64,000 bases of DNA from positions 221,032,757 through 221,096,756 of the forward strand of contig NC_133333.1 in NCBI RefSeq assembly GCF_042186555.1, read 5' to 3'. The notes under the pieces are model-generated. The model had not been told where the DNA came from, ran no database searches, and saw only the letters and a list, made by a program, of their open reading frames with translations. The translations under genes were made by a program, and so were the position numbers. Below are positions 34,949 through 45,003 of this stretch, in pieces; within the stretch, counting starts at the first letter, position 1; each line of letters begins with the position of its first letter. The DNA comes from Aquarana catesbeiana. Taxonomy: Eukaryota; Chordata; Amphibia; Anura; Ranidae.

Positions 34949-35245
34949 TGGGGTTGCCACTTTTTCTTCAAGCCAAACCCAAACACTTTAGCGGTGCACA
35001 GCAATTTTTTTTTTTTTTTTTTTTAGCATACACTATAGGATTGTAACAGATCTGGGACACCTTTTGGGTGCTCCAAAGAGAATAGTAATGTGGCGTGCAT
35101 AGTGCCCCCTCACCCTCCTATCAGACCCTGTTCTGAGCCACATTCCTGTCTTAATATTGTGTCCGAGTTTTAGGTGGGCTGAAAACCGGACACATGATTT
35201 AAAACCTGAACTGTCCAGGTGAATCCCGGGCAGATGGAAACCCTA
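34949..35245. mobile_element. hAT-type MITE with perfect 8-bp duplication
   Basis: Ends TGGGGTTGCCAC and GGAAACCCTA are imperfect inverted repeats. The flanks GCCCTACC (34,941-34,948 and 35,246-35,253) are identical. The interior has an A/T tract and the phrases CAAACACTTTAGCGGTG and GGGACACC, which recur in 46,158-47,121, the second copy of this family in inverted orientation. Confidence 0.85.
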
Positions 35246-35477
35246 GCCCTACCATGGGTACAAACAACAAATATTATGCACATATATAGCATCTTCATGA
35301 ATCTGTCATGAGTAAGAGAATTTATTTTGAGTTTTGGTGGTGGGTCATGATAATGGCAAGAATTATGCAGCTAAGGGGTTAATGCTGAATTTTAATCTGC
35401 CTATTATTTGCCTTCCCTGGTTCTTCCTGTGCCTCTCAAAAACGTGTTAATCATATTTTAAATTAAAACTTCACCAT

Positions 35478-35832
35478 TTTTTAGTTTTGGATAGAGTGGA
35501 GAGGGATTCAAAATCCGTTTTTATTGCTGTCTGTACCCCTGTCACCCTCTCTTATTTGTCCTATTTACCATTATCATTGAAAGTAAAAGAAAATCCCAAA
35601 TTTTGGGTTGTCCCCAGAAAAGTAATAGAAAGAAAATCTTTCAATGGGGACACTGATTCTGGTGACCTTGTAGCCCACAAGGAATTCCCTTAATTTTCAG
35701 GGATTTCTTTTCACTTCCTGTTTGACTTTGGGAAAGGAAGTGAAGGGAAATTTCTGCAATGGGACACAGATGGCGGAAAACAATATGACAGAGGTTAATA
35801 ACTCTCCCTTACTCTATCCAAAATGAAAAAAA
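35478..35832. mobile_element. MITE with TTTTGGATAGAGT ends
   Basis: TTTTGGATAGAGTGGAGAGG near 35,486 is mirrored by CTCCCTTACTCTATCCAAAA near 35,804-35,823. The interior contains a second inverted pair (GGAAATTCCC-like stretches). No coding capacity. It abuts the left end of the outer DIRS element. Confidence 0.7.
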
Positions 35833-36149
35833 TAAAAACAGAAAATTGTTTCATACTTACCGTAATTTTCTTTTTCTGGTGCCTATCCATGGCAGCATAC
35901 CTGTGACAAGCTCCGCCTTGGCTCCTCCCTCAGAACCAGTGAATATTATAAAAGAAAAGGATTAGTGCACTCCCAGCATTCTTCGTAATATAGCATCCCG
36001 AGGGTGGGATTGTATGCTGTATGGATAGGCACGAGGAAAAGAAAATGACATTAAGTATGAAACAATTTTCTGTTTTCCTGGTGCCTCCATGGCAGCATAC
36101 CTGTGACAAATAACTAGCTGAAATGGGTGGGATGATGCATAGTAAATTT

Positions 36150-37330
36150 ATTTGAAAAATAATTTTAAATAGGCGAATGCCGGCCTGATAGCCTGTCTGG
36201 CAGTTTCTACAGATGATAAAGCTGCCGGGTCTACTCTATAACGTCACATAAATGCATGTTGGGACGACCATGATGCTACCCTTCAGATCGTTTTGATGGA
36301 TACGTCTCTTCTGGCCGTCCAAGAAGCAGAAAACAACCGGGTGGCATACAGCCCAACTGAAGAGGGAGTTCCAGTCCCCTGTGCCTGTACACCTTCCTAA
36401 TCAACTTGATTATCCATGAAACTATACTAGAGCAGGGATCTGCAAACTAGGGCTCCCAAGCTGCCGCAGAACCACATGTCCCATGAGGTATTGCAAAGCC
36501 CTGATATTCGCAGACTTGACTAGGCATGATGGATACTGCAGTTCTGGAATGGCCAGAGGGCCCCAGATGATGCTTTTTTTTTTTTTGGAGTATTACAAAT
36601 AGGTTAGATGAAAGTCTGAATGGAGTTGTGGTTTGAAGATAATGTCTTAGTACTGAAGTAATATTGTCTTCATGAAGAAGGTCAAAATTGGATCTGAAAA
36701 GATTGGCAGGGCCCAAGGCTCAGAGATAGTAGAGGAAGAGGAGAACTTAGGGATGACTCCATGTACTGTTCCAAGTTCCACTCTATCCGAGTACAAAAAA
36801 TACTATTATTGTCTTCTGATCCCAGAGCCTGAAGTTCTGATACTGCCCAGCCCGATGCCATCACCACAAAGAAAAATAGTTTCCAAGTGAGATTCCACAA
36901 GGATGCTGAATCAGATGGGGCAAAATGCTGTTTGGATAAGGTCTCCACAGTGATAGAGAGAGTGGGAAAGATTTGTTTTAATGAGTGGGCTTATCTTCTT
37001 GAATGTCTTGAAGAATTTGGTTATTAAAAGGATCTTCGGCCCATCTCTTATTGTCATAGCAGATATTGCCACCAGCTGTACCTTTTTAGTTGCTTAATCC
37101 TAATCCTAAATCAAGGTCTGCTTGCAGGAAGTCAAGGAAATGGGAGGAAGAGGGTACATCAGGATTGAAGTTTTGCCCTTGGCGAAAGATCTAAACTTAT
37201 CCCAAACCTTGTCACACGTATTGTTCATTGAAGGCTCCTGTGCTTTGAGCAGAGTTGAAACAATTCTGGAGGAACAACCTAATGATTAAAGCCTCTGTTT
37301 CAACATTCTAATGTGAAGGTTCAATCAGTG
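36150..37330 (-). pseudogene. Decayed DIRS tyrosine recombinase region
   Basis: Aligned by eye, the stretch just inside the left terminus follows the same course as the recombinase C-terminus of the inner element (40,298-40,560), including the segment ending near the internal complementary repeat. No frame stays open. A CAGGGATCTGCAAAC repeat (36,432-36,560) appears to interrupt it. Confidence 0.5.
36432..36560. mobile_element. Possible short hAT-like repeat
   Basis: It begins CAGGGATCTGCAAACTAGGG, similar to the hAT-type starts CAGGGGTCTCCAAAC and CAGGGGTGTCCAAAC in this window, and continues with a CCCATGAGG...GCATGATGG body. The right end is unclear. Confidence 0.4.
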
Positions 37331-37639
37331 GGCATTCTTATGGGTGTGATGCCTAGAGCCAGAAGAAAGGGTATCAGAGGAATATTTACTGAAGGCTGGA
37401 CACTAAGAAATATTGCCCTAGGGAATCATGGGTCTCCCTGCAAATATGGCAGGACTGTTATCACTGTTTATTGTTGATATTGCAAGTCTCAAGAGAATTT
37501 GAGGTAGGAGGCCAGAGGAGGCCTAAATTAGACTGCATGCCCAAGGACTTGACAGGGCATTTATTGCTTCTGTTTAAGGGTGAGGTAGATGTGAAATAAA
37601 CCTCTGCAGCTTGATATTGCTTGCTGAAGCAAAAGGATG

Positions 37640-38110
37640 CAGTTCAGGAAAGGTCCATTTTTTGGGATCCAGGAATCCTTGGGATAGGTAATCGGCGTCT
37701 GTGTTTAAGTGGGCTAGAAGATAGACTACCCTTAGGTCCTTCAGATTCCCCTCTGCCCAAATAGAGATGGGTTCTCCTTCCCTTAGTAAGGAACTGTTGT
37801 TGGTTCCACCTTGGTGATATATGTATTATATTGCCGCTCTATTGTCTATCCAAATCAGAACTAATTTGTCCTTGATCTGAGAGAGCAAATGTTGTCGATG
37901 CAAGATAAGCCGTCTGGATTTCCAGGATATTTGCGATGATGTCTGCTGCATTGAACGCCCATCTCTCTTGAACCAACATCTGGTTGCAATGTGCCTCCTA
38001 GCCTATTGCATTGGCATCTGTGGTAACTGTAGTCCAGAAGATATGCCTCAATGGACGTGACTTTACAGGCATCTCCCTCTTTGTCCGCTAGTGCAGACCC
38101 CTGTGCATCA
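37640..38110 (-). pseudogene. DIRS RNase H remnant (outer element)
   Basis: On minus, pieces of a retroelement RNase H can be read: NILEIQTAYL (the Glu of the active site), then LIWIDNRAAI with the second Asp, and a C-terminal HLNTDADYLSQ stretch containing the last Asp. They correspond to NILEMKAAFQ, LLKLDNRVAVAY and QNQLADSLSR in the inner element. Stops and shifts separate them. Confidence 0.7.
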
Positions 38111-38289
38111 AACTTGTTTGATATATGGACTGGGATAGACGGTTTGCTCCATTGCTTCAGGAATTCTAGCTAAAAGGTGCCTGAGGTATCCATGTGTCCA
38201 TGGGACCATCTGGATACAAAGACAAAAATCCCTATTACGTTGAGTTAGCTCGAGGCTGTTATGTAGGACCATGTCCTCACCCTCCTTAC

Positions 38290-38720
38290 TTTCTAAATGA
38301 TCGCCCACACTTTCTGAGATGGCAGGGACACCGTCCCTTTTGCGGTGCTAAATAAGGCTCCTAAACTGGAGAAAAATGACTCATTTGATGATTTACCATC
38401 CAACCGTATCTTGATAGTGTAGGCCACTGCATCCACCTGTGTTCCACTAGCTGGGCTGGATGTTTTGATAAAAGGAGGATATCGTCTGGTTAGTGATAAG
38501 AACTGAAACCCAGTTCTCATAAAGAAGCTTGGATAGTGATCCAAGCCCTTGTGAGGGCTCTGAGGGAAGTGCAGGGTACGAAGGGGAGACTCTGGAATTG
38601 TAGATGGGTCTGGTCGACCGAAAATCTCAGATACTTCTGTAACAGTTGTAGTATGGGTGCGTGCAAGTAAGCATCCCTGATTCCCCGGGTACATCTAATT
38701 CTGCGGTATCGGCAAATCAA
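38290..38720 (-). pseudogene. DIRS reverse transcriptase remnant (outer element)
   Basis: On minus near 38,620-38,665 the frame shows RDAYLHAPI followed by KYLRF and HLQFQSLPF, the DIRS-type RT palm with its first Asp. About 180 bases on, in another frame, DDILLLSK appears (Asp-Asp codons at 38,481-38,486) directly after a stop. This is the catalytic YxDD-like box with its first residue lost. The gene is clearly RT but broken by frameshifts. Confidence 0.75.
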
Positions 38721-38729
38721 GTCTGACCT

Positions 38730-39312
38730 TCCTCCTGTGACATGGGAAATGGCTTTCTGTAACCTTTCTGCAAAGAGTGATTTACCATCAAAAAAGGGTA
38801 TTTATGCTGATTTTGTTTTGACACAGTGTCAGCTGCCCGTAGTTCTGACCACAATACCCATATGGCTATCACAAGTAGTGACATTGATCTTGGGAAGTAA
38901 CGAATTGTATGCATCACCATCTCACAAGTAAAGTCTGCTGAGAGCCAAAGCCTTGACTATATTTTCCCTAGGAACATTTTGATGAATCACTGTTTCCATG
39001 TTTTTGGTCCATGCCCACGTGGCTTTGGATACAGGCATGTGCTGACTTCCAGGCGTTTACCCGCCATTTGGTAAGCTCCTTTAAGTTGGGGTCTATTCAT
39101 CTGTCTAAAGGATCCTCAACTGAGGCTGAATTATCGATTGGTGACATGAAATTCTTTGTTATACGAACCACTGCCGCCTCTACCTCCTGCGGATCGTCTG
39201 GCATTGCAGAATCTTGTTCCGAACTTGGATTAAGTTTTCCTAGACAATTGAGAGGAAAAAACTTTTTTTTTTTTCTTTCCTCTTCAACAATGTCTCTAAT
39301 ATCATCCATCAG
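38730..39312 (-). pseudogene. Outer DIRS gag-side remnant
   Basis: A minus frame at 39,097-39,309 (VRITKNFMSPIDNSASVEDP) lies upstream of the RT remnant where DIRS elements carry their gag-like protein. No motif identifies it firmly; position is the main argument. Confidence 0.4.
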
Positions 39313-39315
39313 AGT

Positions 39316-39582
39316 AAGCCTATGTTTCCACTATTGCGACCTGAAAGTCGCATGATTTTGCCACAATTTTGATTCGACTTGAAACAATGCCTGTATATTC
39401 TTGAGGTCTATGGACCTCAAGTCGCACCAAAGTGGGACCAAAGTAGTGCAGTGACTACGCTGAAGTCGCTGCGACTTGAAATCGCACATATAAACGTTAC
39501 TTATTGGAAATCATGGGGTACGACTTATGCGACTTTGCAGTCCCAAGTCACACGACAAGTCGCACTAGTGGAAGCCGAGCCA
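39316..39582. mobile_element. MITE inserted in the outer DIRS element
   Basis: GCCTATGTTTCCACTATTGC at the left is mirrored by CGCACTAGTGGAAGCCGAGC at the right. The interior is full of GCGACTT/AAGTCGC phrases, like the elements at 60,560-61,425. The family is non-coding. Confidence 0.75.
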
Positions 39583-40154
39583 AAAGAAGGAAACCTGCTT
39601 CTTTAGAAATGGTAAGTACATCTTTTTGACTACTCAGATGTAGTGTCGGCTTCCTCACAGCCAATAGCTGGTTTTACAGCCTGGACATAGGGCTGAACTA
39701 GGAAAAAGTTGAAGTCTGAGGGCCAAGCTCTTCTGATGTATCCTCAGATGGCCCACCATCATCCAGATGTCTAGGAGGGATACTCGCTGCATGGTTAGAC
39801 GATTCTCTCGAGAATGGGCCAGGAAGAGTTAACTTCTCTGGAGGAGATTAAGCCAATTGCTGCAATGGAACTGCTGTTGCCCATTCCGCTATGTATCCCC
39901 TGACCATCTTTTGAGGACAGCCTACCTGTTAACCCTCTGACTCGCTGTCTGCTGCATAGACTCTAAAACGGAAAATTGTATACTCACCTTTCCGTAATTT
40001 TCCTTTCCTGTCGCATCTCATGGCAGCATACACCTATGGGTTGTGGCTCCGCCCCCGCAACCTGATAGGACCGCGTAGCTATTAAAGTCTGAGAGAGCCC
40101 CTGCCCCAGCATTCTCCGTGTATATATACCTCACCTCAGATGGGTGGGCATTTG

Positions 40155-40255
40155 TATGCTGCCATGAGATGCGACAGGAAAGGAAAATTACGGAAAGGTG
40201 AGTATACAATTTTCCGTTTTCCTGTCGCATCATGGCAGCATACACCTATGGGGAA
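40155..40255. repeat. DIRS internal complementary region (inner element)
   Basis: GCTGCCATGAGATGCGACAGG at about 40,158-40,178 and CCTGTCGCATCATGGCAGCA at about 40,220-40,239 are inverted with respect to each other, and together restate both outer termini of the element. In the DIRS model this region aligns the two ends of the single-stranded copy for circle formation. Equivalent sequence is present in the outer element near 36,005-36,110. Confidence 0.7.
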
Positions 40256-40297
40256 TAACTCGCAAACTGGGTGGGTATGAGCAAAAGATAAGTTTTT

Positions 40298-42433
40298 TTA
40301 TTTAGAAGGTATTGAGGAGTTAGCCTGAATAATTGCTCTCCCAAATTCTACCGTGGACAATCTAGCGGAGTCCACTTTATAATGAGAGATAAAAGTGGTT
40401 TTCGAAGACCAAGTGGCTGCTTTGCAGATGGTTTCGGCTGATACCCTGCAGTAGGCCGCCCAGGAGGTCGCCATTGCCCTTGTGGAGTGTGCCCTTAAGC
40501 CCTCAGGTACTCGTGCATTGTTAGATGCGTAAGCTCTCTTAATGATCTTCACCAACCATGCTGCGATGGTGCGAGAGGTTGCTGCTTGTCCTCTTCTAAA
40601 CCCATGGGGAATGACCAGTAGGTCCTCTGTCTTCCTTAAATTGCTGGTTGCCAGGAGGTAGGCCTGGATATTCGACTTTATGTCAAGCGGATATGGATCA
40701 CCCTGTTCTGTGGATAGGGTGGGGAGACATAGTTCTTGGTTAAAGTGGAAAGATGATGACACTTTCGGGATGAAGCGATCCGATGGTTTTAAGACTACTT
40801 TGTCTGGATAGAACATCAAGTATGGTTCCTTAGCCTGTAAGGCCTGAATTTCCGATACCCTTTTAGCTGATGTAATTGCTATTAGGAAAGTGACTTTGAG
40901 AGTTAGGTCCCACAGGGAAACATTCTCTAACGGAAAAAATGGCTCATGGGATAAGGCTTCCAACACTACTGAAAGATCCCATGTCGGGAAGGAAGGTTTC
41001 CTAGGTGGTCTCAGCTTTAGGCAAGCCTTCTGAAATTGGATGATGAGAGGTTCTTGAGCCCATTTCACTCCTGTCATAGCGGATAGGGCTGATACATGTA
41101 CCTTCAGGGTACTAGACCTAAGACCTTTATCTAGACCTAACTGGAGAAACTCGAGGATCTGAGGAACTGATGGAGATGCCGGGTTCCAGGATTGCTGTTG
41201 TGCGACTAAGAGAAAACTCTCCCAGACCCTTTTATAGGTTTTATTGGTCGTGGATTTTCTGGCCTGGAGGAGAGTGTCTATCACTTTCTGGGAGCAACCT
41301 TGGACTAAGAACCTAGTCATTTCAATCTCCATGCTGTTAGATGCAGCCTCTCCAGAAATGGGTGAAGGAGTTGCCCCTGCGACAGTATATCCGCTGTCAT
41401 TGGGAGTGTCAGTGGTTCTGCTGTGCTCAATTGGAGGAGCGTCGTAAACCATGGTCGTCTCGGCCAAAATGGGAGGACTGCTAGCACTGTGGCTTTCGAC
41501 CTCTTGAGTCTGAGTAAGAATCTCGGAATGAGTGGTGTTGGCGGAAATATGTACCCCAAACGGAAGTTCCAGTCGTGTTGTAGGCAATCCGTGCCTTCTG
41601 CCGATGGGAAAGGAATTCTGGCTAGATATCTCTGGCATTTCGTGTTGACCGGTGTTGCCGCCAGGTCTATATCTGGTATCCCCCAGGTCTGGGTTATGAG
41701 GGTAAAGGCTTGGTGACTTAAGGCCCACTCGTTGTTTGATACAAAGGTCCGACTTAGGGAGTCGGCTAGTTGATTTTGGACTCCTGGGACATACGCTGCC
41801 GTTAATCCCGACAGGTTCAGCTGTGCCCACTCGAAGACTGGACGGACTTCCCGCATCATGGAGCGACTCCTGGTGCCCCCCTGCCTGTTGATATAGGCAA
41901 CTGCCACTCTGTTGTCCAATTTTAGCAGGACCTCTTTCCCCCTGAGGAGGGGGCTGAAGGCTAACAGAGCTTGGAAAGCTGCTTTCATCTCCAATATATT
42001 TGAAACCACGTTCTGTGTTCTGAATGTCCAAAGGCTCTGGACTGCGTGATGGATCAATTGGTTCTCTTGCCTCTGTTTCTCTGTCTTTAGCTGCCTCAAT
42101 GAAGCATGTGCGACAGGCCAGTTTGTCTGGAAGTGCTGTAGCACCGCAAATCCAGCAGGAGTTCTCGGGTGGACGGGAAGGCTGGGTGACAGGAGATTTC
42201 CTGCGCGCAGGGGATTTTTTGTGGTGGGAGCGACTATGCCTTGATCTTGATCGGCTTCTCCTGCGACTTGATCTGCTCCTCCTGCGACTTGAGCGGCTTC
42301 TGCGATTTGAGCGACTTCTGCCGCGCTCTGAGCGACTCTGCCTGTGGCTTGAGCGGCTCCTTCTTGAAGGCTCCCCTCGTCTTGAATGTGACGATCTGGA
42401 AGACCTGGTGGGGCTGTTCAATTTAAACAGCAT
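40298..42433 (-). CDS. RS-rich/Cys4 - tyrosine recombinase fusion protein, 711 aa
   Basis: A single open frame starts at ATG 42,433 and ends at 40,298. Residues 1-80 are dominated by Arg-Ser dipeptides (RRSRSSRRRSRSRSRHSRSH). A CX2CX10CX2C cluster (C93, C96, C107, C110) follows, as in a zinc ribbon. From about residue 140 to 330 the frame overlaps an RNase H remnant read in another frame, so this part is low in recognisable motifs. Residues about 370-711 are a DIRS-type tyrosine recombinase: SAKRVSEIQAL with the first Arg (about R525), HSTR (about H649 and R652) and the Tyr nucleophile in SHYKVD (about Y685). The recombinase would join the circular DNA copy to the genome. The N-terminal part probably belongs to the gag-like ORF and was fused to the recombinase frame by the deletion that removed the RT. 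Whether it is transcribed is unknown. Confidence 0.8.
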   Translation of the reverse strand: MLFKLNSPTRSSRSSHSRRGEPSRRSRSSHRQSRSERGRSRSNRRSRSSRRRSRSSRRRSRSRSRHSRSHHKKSPARRKSPVTQPSRPPENSCWICGATALPDKLACRTCFIEAAKDRETEAREPIDPSRSPEPLDIQNTERGFKYIGDESSFPSSVSLQPPPQGERGPAKIGQQSGSCLYQQAGGHQESLHDAGSPSSLRVGTAEPVGINGSVCPRSPKSTSRLPKSDLCIKQRVGLKSPSLYPHNPDLGDTRYRPGGNTGQHEMPEISSQNSFPIGRRHGLPTTRLELPFGVHISANTTHSEILTQTQEVESHSASSPPILAETTMVYDAPPIEHSRTTDTPNDSGYTVAGATPSPISGEAASNSMEIEMTRFLVQGCSQKVIDTLLQARKSTTNKTYKRVWESFLLVAQQQSWNPASPSVPQILEFLQLGLDKGLRSSTLKVHVSALSAMTGVKWAQEPLIIQFQKACLKLRPPRKPSFPTWDLSVVLEALSHEPFFPLENVSLWDLTLKVTFLIAITSAKRVSEIQALQAKEPYLMFYPDKVVLKPSDRFIPKVSSSFHFNQELCLPTLSTEQGDPYPLDIKSNIQAYLLATSNLRKTEDLLVIPHGFRRGQAATSRTIAAWLVKIIKRAYASNNARVPEGLRAHSTRAMATSWAAYCRVSAETICKAATWSSKTTFISHYKVDSARLSTVEFGRAIIQANSSIPSK
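41317..42010 (-). pseudogene. DIRS RNase H remnant overlapping the fusion ORF
   Basis: In the frame shifted from the recombinase, minus-strand translation gives NILEMKAAFQ, LLKLDNRVAVAYINRQGG and YVPGVQNQLADSLSR, the Glu, Asp and terminal Asp segments of retroelement RNase H. A downstream DLAATPVNTKCQRYLAR segment is also typical of DIRS polyproteins. The first strand with its opening Asp is missing, at a breakpoint near 42,010. The frame stays open to 41,317. In DIRS elements the recombinase ORF normally overlaps the RT/RNase H ORF, so this overlap is ancestral. Only the join to the N-terminal region is new. Confidence 0.75.
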
Positions 42434-43233
42434 TAGTGAGGGCTCTCTTTTTCCTTCTCTTCATACTTACCCATCATCCCCTCTTACCTAGTAGGCTGGC
42501 GATGGTCTACCTGGGCAACGGTCTCCATGAAAGATGATGAATCAACCTATAATTATATAGGTGACTTAGCATGCATGGGATAGCAGATAGTAAACAAGCA
42601 AAGAAAAAAGCCATCATAGATCTTACCTGGGCGTGGAGATAGCAAGAGAGAGACAGGGTAGATTAGCAAAAGAAATCCGGTCAAAATTCCCCCTTACAGG
42701 CTCAGGAGAGAAGAGACAAGAAAATGCTGACATTACAGCATTTTTAAACTTGCCGCCGTCCCGGGGTGATGACGTCACGCTCGAGCATGCTCAGATGCAC
42801 TCTGAGGCCTCCGACGCCATTTTGGAAGCTGGAAAGTGGGATGTCCTGACAAGCTGGAGCTATGGAGACAGACAGGAGGGGAAGTTACCCACAGGTGCAC
42901 AGAAAGGAGCTGGAGACCGCTGCGATCCATAAACCTGTTTAAGGTTTGTAATGTATTGTAACATACCCCTGAGACCATCAGAGTGGGGTTCCTTCCATTG
43001 AGCTCATTTAGAGGCTGTACAGGATAGAACTTCCACCCAGGAGAGGCTAGAACCTGGCTGGGGCGAATGTTTTAGGTAAGGGATGCATGTTTTCGGTCCT
43101 TGACAGGTGAGGAAAAAAAGGAGAATGCTGGGGCAGGGGCTCTCTCAGACTTTAATAGCTACGCGGTCCTATCAGGTTGCGGGGGCGGAGCCACAACCCA
43201 TAGGTGTATGCTGCCATGATGCGACAGGAAAAC

Positions 43234-44380
43234 AGCTTTTGCAGACCAACTGGCTGGTAATGGGATGACCCCGCATGCTCGGCATTTAGGGATTTGAGAG
43301 TTGGTGAATGTGAAGAACTATGTCTTTTCATGAATTAACCCTCGTCGCTTGCATGGTGTCCTGATCTGGTTGGGGCCTTCATAGGTTTATGTCGCCTTGA
43401 TGTCCGCTTGGTCTTCTTCTGGCGTACAAGGCTGAAATACATAAACTTACCACCATAAGTGCTCTTTTTTTTTTTTTTTTTACTCACCTGGACGACGGTC
43501 CCTACCTTAAATGTTGGAGAGGGTCTTGTTCGGGTGGCGTACTGCTTATTTTAGGCAACAGACAGAAAAAGCAGCTAGAGAAAGATAAAGGCGTTAGCGA
43601 CTGGTATTTCAGCTGGAGCAAGGAAACGGTATTCCTGGGTAAAAAAAAAAGAAATTACATTTACCGTTGGCAAAAAACAGGGTCCCCTCCAGGGGCTCCC
43701 CGCATAGGCAACCTCCTCAGATGACAACAGGCTGCCATGCTGAAAGCCCTCAGTAATAAACAATGGAGAGGGGAGGGACATCTGTGGAAGATACAACCCT
43801 CTAAAAAATGATTTTAACAAACAAGGGCAAAATATTTAAAATTTGCCCCTATTCAAGATGGTCACCATAACCTCAGGCCAGACCACGCATGCGCGACCGG
43901 CAGCACTAGGACCTATGCGGCCCGCCCGAATCAGCCCGGCCCGCGTCTGCGCATGCACAGATCGGGCAGGAACACGCTGAGGAACTCAGAAAAGCCAGTG
44001 CGAGGTGCGCGCCACCCACTATAGTAACCAGGAATGAAAATACAATATCACAAGGAGGGGCAGGTGGTGGGGGAGGAAGAAAGCGAAAAAGAGAGAGGAA
44101 CGCAAGGAAAAGAAAGCTAGAGAGAATGGATGACAGGAGGGACAAATGGAAGGATAAGGCTAGGTGAAAAATAGATATAGCTGCTTTGTCTGCTGCAGGC
44201 TTGAGCAAATGCCAGTATATAAAGCTCTTAGTTAAGAGACAACTGCTGTCTCAAAAGACCCACAGAAGGGATTCCCTATCTTATCAGCGAATTTAGCTGC
44301 CCAAGAATAGGGACTGCTCCTGTGAGAGGTTTGAACCCAGTTGGGTGCAGAGGTAAGGGACGACCACCATTCACTGACCA
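43234..44380 (-). pseudogene. Outer DIRS 5' region
   Basis: The sequence between the inner element and the right terminus of the outer one. Its position corresponds to leader and gag of the outer DIRS. No frame is open for long. A T tract lies at about 43,468-43,485. The termini on each side define its extent better than its content does. Confidence 0.4.
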
Positions 44381-44513
44381 TGAGGTATGAGGAAAAAAAG
44401 GAGAATGCTGGTCGTGCACTAATCCATTTATTTTATAATATTAACTGGTTCTCAGGGAGGAGCCAAGGTGCAGCTTGTCACAGGTATGCTGCCATGGAGG
44501 CACCAGGGAAAAG

Positions 44514-45003
44514 TTTTGAATATAGTTCTGCTTTAGGAGGAGTTATGCAAATATCAAAATTATTTGATGGATGGATGTCAGTCTGGAGCAGGAGGCCTTT
44601 CTAGACAGGCTGTATTTTTCATGCAGACTGCCCTAGGTAACGTCTACACTTGATGCTGAGCTTCTATGATTGAGAGAACTGGTTTTCAATAAATGAAAGG
44701 GGCAGGCCAAGGATGGTTAGGCTGGGAAGAAAAGTACTTGATGATGCTGGATGTCCTCCATCCAGGAAATCAGGCAAGCTCTATCTGACTTGCTGCAGCT
44801 TATAATGCACATTGTGAGAAGCTAAAAGTACTCAATGAAATCAGAGTAAGCAATTTCAGTACATGAGGGGAGGTTGCACAACTGTATGTAGCAAGGTAAC
44901 AGGCCTCCTTTGGTCTGATGAGAACCTCTAGGGCCAGGGATAGCTGACATCCTTCTGTATGTAGTGGGTTGTGAGGCATAGTGGGTGCAAAGATGGTGAA
45001 AGT
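44514..45003. other. Unassigned sequence between DIRS and LTR-like block
   Basis: No coding or repeat structure identified with confidence. Confidence 0.3.

Larger units (their letters stand above)
39965..43233 (-). mobile_element. Young internally deleted DIRS element
   Basis: The right terminus (about 43,118-43,233) and left terminus (about 39,965-40,125) share over 100 bp in inverted orientation with only a 2-bp indel seen (GGCAGCATACACCTATGGGT core). A third, complementary copy at about 40,155-40,255 forms the internal region used in the DIRS circular-intermediate model. The body encodes on minus an RS-rich N-terminal region, an RNase H remnant and a complete tyrosine recombinase. The RT is absent. 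At 3.27 kb it is well short of the roughly 5-6 kb of full DIRS elements. It sits inside the outer DIRS in the same orientation. Near-identical termini and a long undamaged frame imply recent arrival. Confidence 0.85.
35834..44513 (-). mobile_element. Old DIRS retrotransposon, interrupted by a younger one
   Basis: Both termini carry the same sequence inverted: CTCCATGGCAGCATACCTGT-type ends near 35,890-35,930 and 44,430-44,510, with a third inverted copy just inside the left end (about 36,005-36,110). Inverted terminal repeats plus an internal complementary region are the DIRS hallmark. On minus the remnants run in DIRS order: gag region (43,240-44,380 and 38,730-39,310), RT (38,290-38,720), RNase H (37,640-38,110), then tyrosine recombinase (36,150-37,330). 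All are broken. Without the 3.27-kb inner element it would be about 5.4 kb, close to full length. DIRS elements use a recombinase rather than an integrase and make no target duplication. Confidence 0.8.
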
